DNA of 64,000 nt from Lentisphaerota bacterium (GTDB lineage Bacteria; Verrucomicrobiota; Lentisphaeria; Victivallales; Victivallaceae). Under the pieces are notes generated by a model. That model did not search any database, had not been told where the DNA came from, and worked only from the letters and a program-made list of their open reading frames with translations. The translations under genes were made by a program, and so were the position numbers. Shown piece by piece: positions 24,578-33,527 of the stretch. The first letter of the stretch is position 1, and every line of letters begins with the position of its first letter. The stretch lies in assembly GCA_015061685.1 (NCBI GenBank), contig SUWD01000003.1:1-64000 (forward strand), read 5' to 3'.

Positions 24578-26260
24578 TCACTTTTTCTGTTCCAAAACCA
24601 CATAATCCAAATCAAGATAGACCACACACTCACCGGTGTGTTCACCTACGAGGATCGTGGCGTAGCCGAAACGCTCGTTGATCGGCAAACTGTCTTCAAA
24701 ATTATCAATGCTTTTGTTTTTATCTTCGGCATTATTGTTATTGAAACCATCCTGATTGTTATCGTTTTTGACGGGGGAAGTTGTAAGCTCACCCCTTTTG
24801 GCAGCTTCTTCATCCCGCAGACGCTTCAAAACGGTGTAGTAGCGGATTCTTGCCTCTTCCTTTGAGCTTTCGCTCAACGGGCGGAATTGCTGTGCAGATG
24901 TGGAAGTTGTTGTTTCCTGAACCGCCTGACGGCGGCTCTGCCGTCCGGAAGTGCGGCGGGAAGAACGGCCGCCGGCGGCTTCTTTATTTCCACCGTCGCT
25001 TACGCTGTCCGACTCATCCATGATTTTGCCGGCACCATCATCACCGCTGTAGAGAGCCAGACCGCGTACAACATACATACGTCTGGCACGGCCGTACTGA
25101 TCACCCTGCCAGGCGGTGTCAAAATTTTTCATCGCTTTGCGTACCGAATCCATACTGCCGGTAAAAACCAGCGTATAGTGATAGATTTTATAATCACCGT
25201 CTTCTTCAAAAGATTCAGCAAGATTCACCTTGCCGGCCTGTCCGCCCTCACCGCCTTCCGCAGCTTTGCCGCGGAAAACGACTTTTTCCAACTGCAGAAC
25301 TCCGGCTGAATCCAGACGTTTGACCATGTCGCCGAAAACATCCCAGTGGAAAAATGCCATGGGATACTCTTTTACTGTCAAGCGGGCATGTTTGGCATGA
25401 AATCCGCCGCCGACAAAATTGAGAGCTTCTTCACCGAACGTCATATTTTGAACCTGCGGCAAAATACGGCTATTGATCATTGCTTCGATTTGAGCCCGGA
25501 GATTTGCCTCGTTTTTATCCACCCGGCGGGGAAGACCGAAAGCATAAAGCAGGATCGGCAGCTGGTTTGCTTCGTTGATCACTTCATAGGTCAGCGGTTC
25601 TGCGGCACGGGCAAAAGCAGAAACTGCCCGGTTCCATGAACCCTGCGGGAAAAGTTTGGTACAGGCGGCACTGAAACGCTCCAGGACGGAAAGGGAGAGT
25701 TTATCGTCTTCGGAAATGTTGTTTTCCGCACAGAACTGCTCAAAACGGGCAGGGAAAAACACCCGGAAATCTTCATAGGTGAATTTACGGATCTCCGGCA
25801 ATTTTTCTTCAGCATTTTCCTCGCCGGATCCATCGGCACCGGCAGTATCAACTGCGTTTTCTCCGTTATTTTCTTCGGCAGCCGCAACTACTTTATAAGT
25901 CTCTATTTCTTCGGGAGTCAATTCTTTGGCAGACGGCGGGGGCAATTCTTTAAGGAAAACGTCCACCGCATAACGCAACGGAGACTTGAAGTTATCCACC
26001 AATCCGCGGTTTTTCTCCACATACAGAGCGATATCTTTCTGGATACGTTCCTCATTCTCCTTACCGGGAGCCGGAGTTGATTTGACCAGTTTCTGCACTT
26101 TATCACGGGCGGCTTCGGTACGCTCACGGTATTCGCTCCATTCGATCAGAATGAATATTCCCCAGCAGAAAAGTACCAGAGCAACGATACCGGTCGCAAT
26201 CAGCGACAGGATCATGATCTTATTTTTTCTGAAAATATTGTTCACAGCTCTGTCTCCCAA
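24578..26260 (-). CDS. Amuc_1100-like pilus-system protein
   Basis: 560 residues. A short cytoplasmic N-terminus is followed by one membrane helix (about residues 15-37: IMILSLIATGIVALVLFCWG), a coiled-coil stalk (WSEYRERTEAARDKVQKLVK onward) and an alpha/beta domain containing YEVINEANQLPILLYAFGLP and GAGxKIMDE-like segments. An Arg/Ser/Gln-rich low-complexity stretch lies at ~425-450 and an Asn/Asp-rich one at ~500-530. Amuc_1100 itself is an abundant envelope protein with a PilO-like fold. The position between the 1099- and 1101-like genes supports the assignment. It abuts pilM without a gap. Confidence 0.75.
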   Translation of the reverse strand: MGDRAVNNIFRKNKIMILSLIATGIVALVLFCWGIFILIEWSEYRERTEAARDKVQKLVKSTPAPGKENEERIQKDIALYVEKNRGLVDNFKSPLRYAVDVFLKELPPPSAKELTPEEIETYKVVAAAEENNGENAVDTAGADGSGEENAEEKLPEIRKFTYEDFRVFFPARFEQFCAENNISEDDKLSLSVLERFSAACTKLFPQGSWNRAVSAFARAAEPLTYEVINEANQLPILLYAFGLPRRVDKNEANLRAQIEAMINSRILPQVQNMTFGEEALNFVGGGFHAKHARLTVKEYPMAFFHWDVFGDMVKRLDSAGVLQLEKVVFRGKAAEGGEGGQAGKVNLAESFEEDGDYKIYHYTLVFTGSMDSVRKAMKNFDTAWQGDQYGRARRMYVVRGLALYSGDDGAGKIMDESDSVSDGGNKEAAGGRSSRRTSGRQSRRQAVQETTTSTSAQQFRPLSESSKEEARIRYYTVLKRLRDEEAAKRGELTTSPVKNDNNQDGFNNNNAEDKNKSIDNFEDSLPINERFGYATILVGEHTGECVVYLDLDYVVLEQKK

Positions 26261-28057
26261 CTATTTTTTCAACGCATCTTTGAGCGTTATGATGATTTCA
26301 AAGTAAGTAAGGTTACTGTTGCCGTCAACAGAAGTTTCGTAGCTGATGCTTTCAAAAACTTCCGGTTTCTTTTTGACGGCTTCGACAAATTCGATCAACA
26401 GGTTACGGTCGCTGGTTTTATCCAGTTTGTCAACACGGATGACGTATCCGTTGAGACGCAGCTGCTTAACTTCGGTGATCGCATTGAATTGTTCCGGAGT
26501 CAGGCGTTTCCATTCTGCTGCGGCAGCAGCGACAGGTTCACCCATTTCGTTGTAGGAATCCGCACCGCCGGCAGGAACATACGGCTCAAAAGCTGTCAGC
26601 CACATACGGTCGCTGGGAATAACTGCCTGCAAATTTTCCATAAGAGAACCGATCAGATTGCGGGCATCAAGATATTTTGCCGCCTGATCGTAGTTGCTTT
26701 TGTGGGAATCGAGTGTGCCTTTGAAAGAGTTTACGCTGGCAACTTCAGCTTCGGCTTTTTTCACGTCAGCTTCCACCTTTTCCACCCGCTGCTGTTCAAA
26801 ATTCCGCACTTCGCCGATACCGACAACGCTGATCAGAAGACAGCTTATAAGTGCCACTGCCGAAGCGTAGAAATAAGGTTTGCGGGCATCGAGGATATAT
26901 TGCTTGCGGATCTCCCGGGGCAGCAGGGAAATATCCACCGGACAACTGCCCAGTGAGTGCAGAGCCATACCGATCATGGCCTGTGCCATTGATGCAGATG
27001 CCTGAAGTTGATCACGGTTGACCGTCGGAGCGATATTGATCAGGTTGAATGAGTTGAGATATTCAACCGGAAGCCGGAGCTTCTCGTTGAAAAACTCCAC
27101 CGTATATTGCATGGCCGATCCACCGCCGGCAAGAAGCACTTTGGTCGGTGCATTGCCGTTGTGCTGGGCCCGCCAGACATTGATGGAACGGCTCACCTCA
27201 CCATGCAGACGGGTCATGACGTTACGGGCGATTTTGGAAATAGTTGATGCCAGATTTGATGACGGTTCTTCATAAGCACCGCCGAGAGCGATGAAACCAT
27301 GGTGACGTTTCATATCTTCCGCTTCGCTGTCTCCCACTCCGAATTCTCTGGAGATCTGGGCGTTTACCGTATCGCCGCCGATGGGGATGTTACGCATGAA
27401 AATCCGGCGGTGATCAGCGATCATCAGGCAGGTACCTTTGGCACCGATCTCCAGAATCATCGCACACTCATCTTCATTGATCCGGGAGACAACTGCGGCG
27501 TTGAAAAGAGTCAAAGCGGACAATTCCACAGAAATCAATTTCTTGCCGGAGCGTTCAATCGCATCGGTGTAACAGGTGACATCTTCATTTTTCACAGCGA
27601 CGAAAAGGGCTTCATATTCCTCATTTTTGACGGAAACTTTTTCCACTTCGCCGTTTTCGTTTTCTTCTTCAACGGTCTCTTCCCACTCGTGATGGAGCAG
27701 CTGATAACCCCACTCGATTTCGTGCATGGAGTATGGAACTGCCTGGGAAGCTTCAAATTCGATGATTTTTCCGATGGTAGCGGTATTGCCTATCATTGCC
27801 GGAAGTTTACTCAAACGCTGGAAAGAGTTGCTGGACGGCAGGGCAAGACGCACCTCTTTGGCACTGAAACCGCCTTCGAGCAGCATTTCGTTGTAGTTGC
27901 GTTCAAAGCAGGCGGCAACCGGCTCGTCCTCAAGCTGCTCAACCCTGCGGCTGAGAAACTTGGTCAGCATCATATTGCCATCCTGCAACAGGAATTCCGC
28001 CATTTTCAGCGAACGGCTTCCGATATCAACTGTCAGAATTGTGTTGTCTTTACCCAT
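26261..28057 (-). CDS. PilM-like actin-fold protein fused to a PilN-like membrane domain (Amuc_1101-like)
   Basis: 598 residues. The N-terminal ~365 residues are a PilM/FtsA-type ATPase fold: LTVDIGSRSLKMAEFLLQDG, then LALPSSNSFQRLSKLPA, IEFEASQAVPYSMHEIEWGY, a second phosphate loop (CAMILEIGAKGTCLMIAD) and VLLAGGGSAMQYTVEFFNEK. A membrane helix (~387-408) and a coiled coil plus alpha/beta domain follow, the arrangement of PilN. In type IV pili, PilM and PilN are separate proteins linking the cytoplasm to the periplasmic alignment complex; here they are one chain. The gene is in the middle of the pilus-like operon. Confidence 0.85.
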   Translation of the reverse strand: MGKDNTILTVDIGSRSLKMAEFLLQDGNMMLTKFLSRRVEQLEDEPVAACFERNYNEMLLEGGFSAKEVRLALPSSNSFQRLSKLPAMIGNTATIGKIIEFEASQAVPYSMHEIEWGYQLLHHEWEETVEEENENGEVEKVSVKNEEYEALFVAVKNEDVTCYTDAIERSGKKLISVELSALTLFNAAVVSRINEDECAMILEIGAKGTCLMIADHRRIFMRNIPIGGDTVNAQISREFGVGDSEAEDMKRHHGFIALGGAYEEPSSNLASTISKIARNVMTRLHGEVSRSINVWRAQHNGNAPTKVLLAGGGSAMQYTVEFFNEKLRLPVEYLNSFNLINIAPTVNRDQLQASASMAQAMIGMALHSLGSCPVDISLLPREIRKQYILDARKPYFYASAVALISCLLISVVGIGEVRNFEQQRVEKVEADVKKAEAEVASVNSFKGTLDSHKSNYDQAAKYLDARNLIGSLMENLQAVIPSDRMWLTAFEPYVPAGGADSYNEMGEPVAAAAAEWKRLTPEQFNAITEVKQLRLNGYVIRVDKLDKTSDRNLLIEFVEAVKKKPEVFESISYETSVDGNSNLTYFEIIITLKDALKK

Positions 28058-28102
28058 TTCTCAATCCAAATATTTTCCAAACTCTATTGCAACTCATCCC
28101 GG

Positions 28103-28822
28103 TCAACGGGATTTTCCTGCATTTACTGCCGGAAATTTTTCCACATCCAAATCATCCGTTTCGTGCAACGCCCACGGTGTCTGCGACCGGGGCAGCACCC
28201 AACCGTTGAAAATCATATTTCCCGGCACCATCCGCAAGGCTTCTTCAAACTTTTTTCTGCCTCCGGCAATACCCTGATATCCCCGTGCCAATTCTCTGCC
28301 GCCGGCAGAGAAGATTACTTCCACGGCAAAATCATTTTTTACCGCCTGACGTACTCCGCCATTGGGAGAACGGCTTATGCGGTCAAGCATTTTACCGGGG
28401 ATGAACATCTGTATAAGATGCCGCTTCCCATCACATCTGACGGTGTAAAATTCAGTTTCTCCCGTACACAGAGCATAAATAATTTTTCCGTCATGCTTGA
28501 AGCCGGTATTCACCAGCACCCGCACATCCACCCGGAGATCATCAATGAATCCGGAAAGTTCGAGGAAATATCCATCTTTTCTCAACTTCAAGGCAGGATC
28601 TTTGAAACTGCTCCGGGGGACACTGTATTCGATTTTTACCATCAGCCAGCGGTTGGTTGCCCCCACTTTCGGCGAAACGGGTGCTGCATTTTTATATTCC
28701 GCTTCAGGGACAGATCCCACCATCAGGCAATCTATATCAACCCGGGAGATCAGTTTGTCAGAAGCAAAAACAGTTTGCCAGGTCAATACTGTCAACAACA
28801 CCAACCATATTGCTTTCCGCAT
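28103..28822 (-). CDS. Amuc_1102-like secreted pilus-system protein
   Basis: 239 residues with a cleavable signal peptide (cleavage likely after VFA, residue ~20). The mature domain is beta-rich (RWLMVKIEYSVPRSSFKDPA; DDLRVDVRVLVNTGF; QMFIPGKMLDRI), consistent with the periplasmic immunoglobulin-like Amuc_1102 fold, but I rely mainly on its place directly upstream of the PilM-like gene. It sits 27 bp downstream of secG on the same strand. No catalytic motif is visible. Confidence 0.7.
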   Translation of the reverse strand: MRKAIWLVLLTVLTWQTVFASDKLISRVDIDCLMVGSVPEAEYKNAAPVSPKVGATNRWLMVKIEYSVPRSSFKDPALKLRKDGYFLELSGFIDDLRVDVRVLVNTGFKHDGKIIYALCTGETEFYTVRCDGKRHLIQMFIPGKMLDRISRSPNGGVRQAVKNDFAVEVIFSAGGRELARGYQGIAGGRKKFEEALRMVPGNMIFNGWVLPRSQTPWALHETDDLDVEKFPAVNAGKSR

Positions 28823-28849
28823 GATGATCTCCCTTTCAAGTTATTTGCG

Positions 28850-29170
28850 TTACTTATTCTCCTGCGGAAGTGCCGGAGCAGAAGCGGCAGATTTTTCATT
28901 GAGCAGCTGCTGCACTGAATCACCCTCACCACCGGCAGTGTGTCCGATGACAGCCGCCAGAGCCAGTGCCAAAACGAAAAACACCGCCGTCAGAACGACT
29001 GTACTTTTAGTGAGATGACTGCCGGCTTTTCCACCGAAAACAGATTCGCCGATACCACCGAAAGCTGCTCCCATACCGCCGGATTTGGACGGCTGGATCA
29101 GTATCAGAGCGATCAGCAGCAGTGCAACAATAAAGATCACGACATAGAGAATCACGGTCTGAACAGACAT
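28850..29170 (-). CDS. secG: Preprotein translocase subunit SecG
   Basis: 106 residues with two membrane helices (about 7-25 and 55-77) separated by the conserved LIQPSKSGGMGAAFGGIGES loop. SecG supports the SecYEG channel at the inner membrane. The C-terminal tail is Ala/Ser/Glu-rich and variable. It is preceded by tpiA (a pairing seen in several bacteria) and followed by the pilus-like operon, so it is probably cotranscribed with both. Confidence 0.92.
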   Translation of the reverse strand: MSVQTVILYVVIFIVALLLIALILIQPSKSGGMGAAFGGIGESVFGGKAGSHLTKSTVVLTAVFFVLALALAAVIGHTAGGEGDSVQQLLNEKSAASAPALPQENK

Positions 29171-29234
29171 ATTTCCCTCTCAACTCTTTAAGGTTTGAAT
29201 TTCCGTTTCCCGGAAAATACCACCTCCCGGCAGA

Positions 29235-30008
29235 TTACTTGCCGAGAGCCTCTTTGACCAATCCAGCAAAGCTTGCAGCTTTGAGAGCGGCACCGCCGAT
29301 CAGACCGCCGTCAATATCTTTCTGGGCGACCAATTCACGGGCGTTGTCCGGTTTCATGCTGCCGCCGTACTGGATACGGACTTTTTCAGCCACATCACTG
29401 CCGAACATACCGGCAATCTCTTTGCGGATGTGAGCATGGGCAGCCTGTGCGATATCGGGAGTGGCGGTTTTGCCGGTACCGATTGCCCAGACAGGTTCGT
29501 AAGCGACGATGGTTTTTGCCATTTCATCAGCGGAGATGCCCTCGAATCCGCCGCGGATCTGCCGGGTCAGGACTTCCTCGGTCTTGCCGTTTTCGCGTTC
29601 ATCGAGCAACTCACCGACGCAAACGATGGGAATGAGGTCATATTTGAGAGCAGCTTTGAGACGGGCATTGACCGTGGCATCGGTTTCGCCGAAGTACTGA
29701 CGGCGCTCACTGTGACCGATGATCACATATTCGACACCGGCACTTTTGAGCATATCGCCGGAGATCTCGCCGGTGAATGCACCATTGTCCGCCCAGTGGA
29801 TATTCTGGGCACCGACTTTAATGGCGGTACCTTTGACCGCTTCGACGACAGTGGCGATCGTGGTGAAAGGCGGGCAGACAACGACATCTGCTTCGCAACA
29901 GCAGCAGCAATTGCTGCAGATCGCTTTGAGTTCATCGACAAGAGCTTTGCCCTCGGCGGCATTTTTATTCATCTTCCAGTTGCCGGCAATAATAACTTTA
30001 CGGCTCAT
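29235..30008 (-). CDS. tpiA: Triosephosphate isomerase with an unusual poly-cysteine segment
   Basis: 257 residues. It interconverts dihydroxyacetone phosphate and glyceraldehyde 3-phosphate. The catalytic residues are present: Lys in GNWKMN (residue 12), His in GHSERR and Glu in AYEPVWAIGTGKTA; the phosphate loop IQYGGSMKPDNA and GLIGGAAL are intact. Residues 31-38 read CSNCCCCC, six Cys in eight residues, in a helix or loop that is normally not Cys-rich; the DNA there is a short TGC/TGT triplet run. The promoter at 30106-30133 and the close gap to secG suggest one transcript. Confidence 0.93.
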   Translation of the reverse strand: MSRKVIIAGNWKMNKNAAEGKALVDELKAICSNCCCCCEADVVVCPPFTTIATVVEAVKGTAIKVGAQNIHWADNGAFTGEISGDMLKSAGVEYVIIGHSERRQYFGETDATVNARLKAALKYDLIPIVCVGELLDERENGKTEEVLTRQIRGGFEGISADEMAKTIVAYEPVWAIGTGKTATPDIAQAAHAHIRKEIAGMFGSDVAEKVRIQYGGSMKPDNARELVAQKDIDGGLIGGAALKAASFAGLVKEALGK

Positions 30009-30105
30009 TTTTTTATCCTTTTTCTTTATTTTTCAAGTTTTTTAAACTGATTCTCTCATTTTAAAAGACACAATCCACCTGCAAACGAAAATGTGCAGAC
30101 AGGAA

Positions 30106-30133
30106 AATATAGCATAGGAAACGCTTTTGTCAA
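30106..30133 (-). promoter_or_regulatory. Promoter of the tpiA-secG-pilus transcript
   Basis: TTGACA (30133-30128), 16-bp spacer, TATATT (30111-30106) on the minus strand, about 100 bp before tpiA. Gaps of at most ~65 bp down to 16993 suggest that it could transcribe the whole run. Confidence 0.65.
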
Positions 30134-30141
30134 GCAATTTC

Positions 30142-30579
30142 CTAATCTATGTCAACAGTTTTTTCGTTCTTGGGGTCAATTTTTACTGCCACACCGGTTG
30201 CCCGCATGGTTCTACGCCATACGATCCAAAGTGTAAATGCCCCGGAAGATGAGGAACTTACCTCGACATCTTCAACCTTGTCGGCTTCCCATTTATCCAG
30301 ATGGACATCCATGATCCTCCGCATCCCCGCCCGGTCGAGATTATCGTATCCGATAATGTACTTATGCCGGTTGGGATTGGTGACGCTTCCCGACCACAGG
30401 GGGATACAGTTGAAAAGATACATCCCCCGGTTGACGGCGGTGAGGTTGTAAACCACCGGGTTGCCGCTGCTGCTTTGCTGATCAGGCAGCGGCTTTTCCC
30501 AAGTCAAGGTGGAAGTATGGGCACAGCCGGCAAAAAGCAACAGAGTTATTGCAGCGGCAGCAGCCTTGAAATACTTCAT
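30142..30579 (-). CDS. Putative lipoprotein of unknown function
   Basis: 145 residues with a signal peptide ending LFAGC (lipobox, Cys19). The mature part contains VVYNLTAVNRGMYLFNCIPLW and GAFTLWIVWRRTMRATGVAV, probably beta-rich. The start overlaps the stop of the RsmE-lipoprotein fusion gene (ATGA), so the two are coupled; both encode lipid-anchored parts and may work together (inference). It ends just before the tpiA promoter. Confidence 0.7.
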   Translation of the reverse strand: MKYFKAAAAAITLLLFAGCAHTSTLTWEKPLPDQQSSSGNPVVYNLTAVNRGMYLFNCIPLWSGSVTNPNRHKYIIGYDNLDRAGMRRIMDVHLDKWEADKVEDVEVSSSSSGAFTLWIVWRRTMRATGVAVKIDPKNEKTVDID

Positions 30580-31754
30580 CTGTTATTCCCCGCCCGGGCA
30601 GCCCGGCGCAGTTTATTGTTGTCATCGACCTGCTTGCGGAGCTGTCTGGTAAGAGTGTCGATCTGCTTCTGCAGGGTTTCGTTCTGGGCTTTGAGGGTCT
30701 GGATCTCCAGGTCGGCGACAGCGGAATTGCCGCTGTCAGAGCCGCCGAATTCAGCGACCAGATCGCTTTTCAGCTGTTCTATGGCAGCCTGGGCCTCAAG
30801 TTTGCCGTCGGCACCTTCGGGCAGAGTGGCGAGGAACATGTTGTAGGCGAAAATAGCTTCGGCACGCTCATTGAGTCTTTCGGCACAGACTTTGGCGAGA
30901 GCCAGATAAGCCTGCGGATTGTCCGGATTCTGGGCGACAGCTTTGCGGAAATAATCTCTGGCACCGTTGGCATCGCCGCTTTCCAGCAGACTCTGACCTT
31001 TTTCGAGCAGCGGATCGGCGTCGGAATCACAGGAGCATCCGCATACGATCACCGAAATCAGCAGTGCGGCAAGCACACAGCTCAAACGGCGCAAAACTGA
31101 CAATGCACAGATCGCCGCAGTTTCCAGACGCAGGACATAGGGTCCGAGATTCAAGGGTTCAGCGTTACATTTTTCCATCATTTGTACTTCCTCCGGGGCG
31201 AAGCCCCCTTCCGGTCCGATGATCACCGCTTTTGCCTTGGCGATACCCTCGCCAGGCTCTGCCGGAGCTACCGAACCATAATATATTTTAATGTTTTCCT
31301 GTTGCAATTTTTCCAATACATCCGGCAGTTTTGCCTCCGGTTCAATGACCGGCAGGAAAGGATTACCTGACTGCTTGCACGCTTCGCGGAGCAGCAATTC
31401 CCATCTTTCTCTGGGGTCGCCGACAGCCACGGAACGGATACAGCGTACCGGGCGGATACTCCATGCACCCAATTCGGCAGCCTGTTTCAAAAGCTGATCC
31501 AGCTTCTGTTTTTTCGGCAAAGCACAGCAAAGGTGCAGTTTTTCCTCCGGTTCGGGAAAGGTTTCTTTTGCCGTGACTCTGATCGAGCGGTCTTTTTCAA
31601 TAACGCCCTTTGCCATTGTGCCATGACCGTCAAGCAATTCCACACTTTCCCCGGATCTTGCCCGCATCACCTTGAAAAGGTGTTCGGCTTCCCTCGGTTC
31701 CGGAGAGACAAATCCTCCGGCTTCCGGAATTTGCAAACAAAAAACCCGATGCAT
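30576..31754 (-). CDS. rsmE: Fusion: 16S rRNA m3U1498 methyltransferase (RsmE) and TPR/coiled-coil lipoprotein
   Basis: 392 residues in one frame. Residues 1-~222 are a full RsmE: LCCALPKKQKLDQLLKQAAE, EACKQSGNPFLP, the SPOUT knot signatures VIIGPEGGFAPEEVQMM and LNLGPYVLRLETAA. RsmE would normally end here. Instead, a lipoprotein signal peptide follows at once (VLRRLSCVLAALL to the lipobox VCGC at ~240), then two TPR motifs (~250-310) and a C-terminal coiled coil (LEIQTLKAQNETLQKQIDTL). A TTG at 31094 could start the lipoprotein separately, but it lacks a ribosome site. Either a stop codon was lost or both products come from one frame. Confidence 0.8.
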   Translation of the reverse strand: MHRVFCLQIPEAGGFVSPEPREAEHLFKVMRARSGESVELLDGHGTMAKGVIEKDRSIRVTAKETFPEPEEKLHLCCALPKKQKLDQLLKQAAELGAWSIRPVRCIRSVAVGDPRERWELLLREACKQSGNPFLPVIEPEAKLPDVLEKLQQENIKIYYGSVAPAEPGEGIAKAKAVIIGPEGGFAPEEVQMMEKCNAEPLNLGPYVLRLETAAICALSVLRRLSCVLAALLISVIVCGCSCDSDADPLLEKGQSLLESGDANGARDYFRKAVAQNPDNPQAYLALAKVCAERLNERAEAIFAYNMFLATLPEGADGKLEAQAAIEQLKSDLVAEFGGSDSGNSAVADLEIQTLKAQNETLQKQIDTLTRQLRKQVDDNNKLRRAARAGNNR

Positions 31755-31778
31755 CGTAAAATTCTATTCCTTTTTTAT

Positions 31779-31807
31779 AATTTACATGAGAGTTGCCATA
31801 AATTCAA
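31779..31807 (-). promoter_or_regulatory. Candidate promoter of the rsmE unit
   Basis: TTGAAT (31807-31802), 17-bp spacer, TAAATT (31784-31779) on the minus strand, about 25 bp before the start codon at 31754. The -10 match is moderate. Confidence 0.4.
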
Positions 31808-31853
31808 GTGACAGGAACAATTAGATATGAAATTTTTGATTCCGGGAAGAAAT

Positions 31854-33527
31854 CTAAAATTTGAATATCGCTCCGATCTTTTTTCCCATGAGTATTCCCG
31901 CCGCTGCCAGAGTCAACGCCAGGAAAAACATCGCCCATACTCCGAATGCCGACGCGGATGCCGGCCCCGAACCAAGTATCTGTGACAACTCCAAAAGAGC
32001 TTTGGTTATCGGGAAAAAGATGCTTTTTTGAGCGAGAATAAGCGAGTCGGAAACTTCCAGCATCGAAAAACTGAATGCAAAAAGTCCGCCGACCAGCAGA
32101 TTCGCCCCGATCAGAGGAAATGTGATCTTGAAAAGAGTTTTCACCGGGCCGGCTCCAAAGTTGCGGGCGGCATTCTCCAGCTCCTCCGGAGTCTGTTCCA
32201 GACCGGAACCGACGGCTCTTACCACATAGGGGATCCGCCGCACCGCATAGGCTATCGCCAGCAGCCACAACGGATTATCCACCGGATTGAATATCTCTCT
32301 TGCCCACGCATATCTGGCAGTCATCCCCAGAAAGCCGAAAGCGATCACCAATCCCGGTATCGCCAGCGGCAGCATCGAAAGCAGATCCAGTATCCCCGAT
32401 CCGTGCAGACGCCAACGGGATGAACTTAATGCAGTAAGCGTGCCGCACAGGATCGCAATCAGCATCGCCAGAAGTGAATAACGCAGACTGTTGACGATCG
32501 AGGGCAGCACCAGCGGATTGGAAAGAGCATTGCCGAAGTGTTCCAGAGTGAAGCTTTCCGGCAGGATGGTGTCATACCACCGCAGTGAGAATGCCGCTCC
32601 AAGCAGTGCCAAATGCGGCAGGATCGACATAAATGCCACCAGTAAAAATGCCAGAGAGGGCATGAATCTTTTGAATCCGGCAAGTTTTACCGCCTTTGAT
32701 CCCATACTGCCTTTTACGGCGGCGGTCCCGGCGGGCGTACCGAAAATTTTACGCAGAGTCAGATAGATCCCGGCTGAAACGACCAGCATTATCAAAACCA
32801 GAGAGTATGGCAAGGGATTATTTTCCAATTCAGTTAAACCGTTGAATATCTGCACCGGTGTCACCCGGTTGTAACCGAACATCAACGGTGTTCCCAATTC
32901 CGTAAAACTCCACACCATGACAATGCTGCTTCCGGCGAGAAATCCGCTTTTCAAAAGCGGCAGTTTGATCCGCAGAAATCTCTGCCATCTATTCGCCCCC
33001 AGATTGGCGGCGGCATCCGAAAGTGCCGGATCAATATTGCCCAGAGATGTGATGAGGTTGAGGTAAAAAACCGGGTAGAGGTGGAGTGCTTCGATCAGGC
33101 AGACCGACCAGAATTTCCCGTCGCCGCCGAGGAAGTCGATCCTCGGTATGCCGCACTTGACCAGAAGGGTATTGACCACCCCGTAATGGCCCAGAATCTG
33201 CTGGAATCCCAATGCCCCCACAAATGGCGGCAGGATCATCGGCAGCAGCATCAGCAGTGAACAGTACTCCTTGCCCGCAAAATCATAACGGTCATAAAGC
33301 AACGCCAGAAAAAGCGAGATCACCGCCACCATCGCCGTCGTGACCAGGGATATGGCAAAACTGTTTGCCAAGCCTTCCACATAGACCGGCGACCGGAAAA
33401 CTTCACAGATCAGCTGCCAGCTGCATCCCTCTCCGATCACCGTAAAGAGCGGCATAAGCAGAAACAGTGCCAGAAATCCTGCCAGCATGACCAGCATGAG
33501 ATATTGAAGAACTCTGCGGAAAATCAT
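31854..33527 (-). CDS. Iron(III)-type ABC transporter permease (fused two-domain, FbpB/SfuB-like)
   Basis: 557 residues with about twelve membrane helices in two halves. Each half has an EAA-type loop contacting the ATPase: DAAANLGANRWQRFLRIKLP in the first and ENAARNFGAGPVKTLFKITF in the second. Two permease domains in one chain are typical of FbpB/AfuB ferric iron importers. It is the last gene of the run, directly after the binding protein (the two overlap by one base). The transported ion could be Fe3+ or another ligand of the same family, such as a phosphonate or spermidine-type substrate. Confidence 0.85.
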   Translation of the reverse strand: MIFRRVLQYLMLVMLAGFLALFLLMPLFTVIGEGCSWQLICEVFRSPVYVEGLANSFAISLVTTAMVAVISLFLALLYDRYDFAGKEYCSLLMLLPMILPPFVGALGFQQILGHYGVVNTLLVKCGIPRIDFLGGDGKFWSVCLIEALHLYPVFYLNLITSLGNIDPALSDAAANLGANRWQRFLRIKLPLLKSGFLAGSSIVMVWSFTELGTPLMFGYNRVTPVQIFNGLTELENNPLPYSLVLIMLVVSAGIYLTLRKIFGTPAGTAAVKGSMGSKAVKLAGFKRFMPSLAFLLVAFMSILPHLALLGAAFSLRWYDTILPESFTLEHFGNALSNPLVLPSIVNSLRYSLLAMLIAILCGTLTALSSSRWRLHGSGILDLLSMLPLAIPGLVIAFGFLGMTARYAWAREIFNPVDNPLWLLAIAYAVRRIPYVVRAVGSGLEQTPEELENAARNFGAGPVKTLFKITFPLIGANLLVGGLFAFSFSMLEVSDSLILAQKSIFFPITKALLELSQILGSGPASASAFGVWAMFFLALTLAAAGILMGKKIGAIFKF

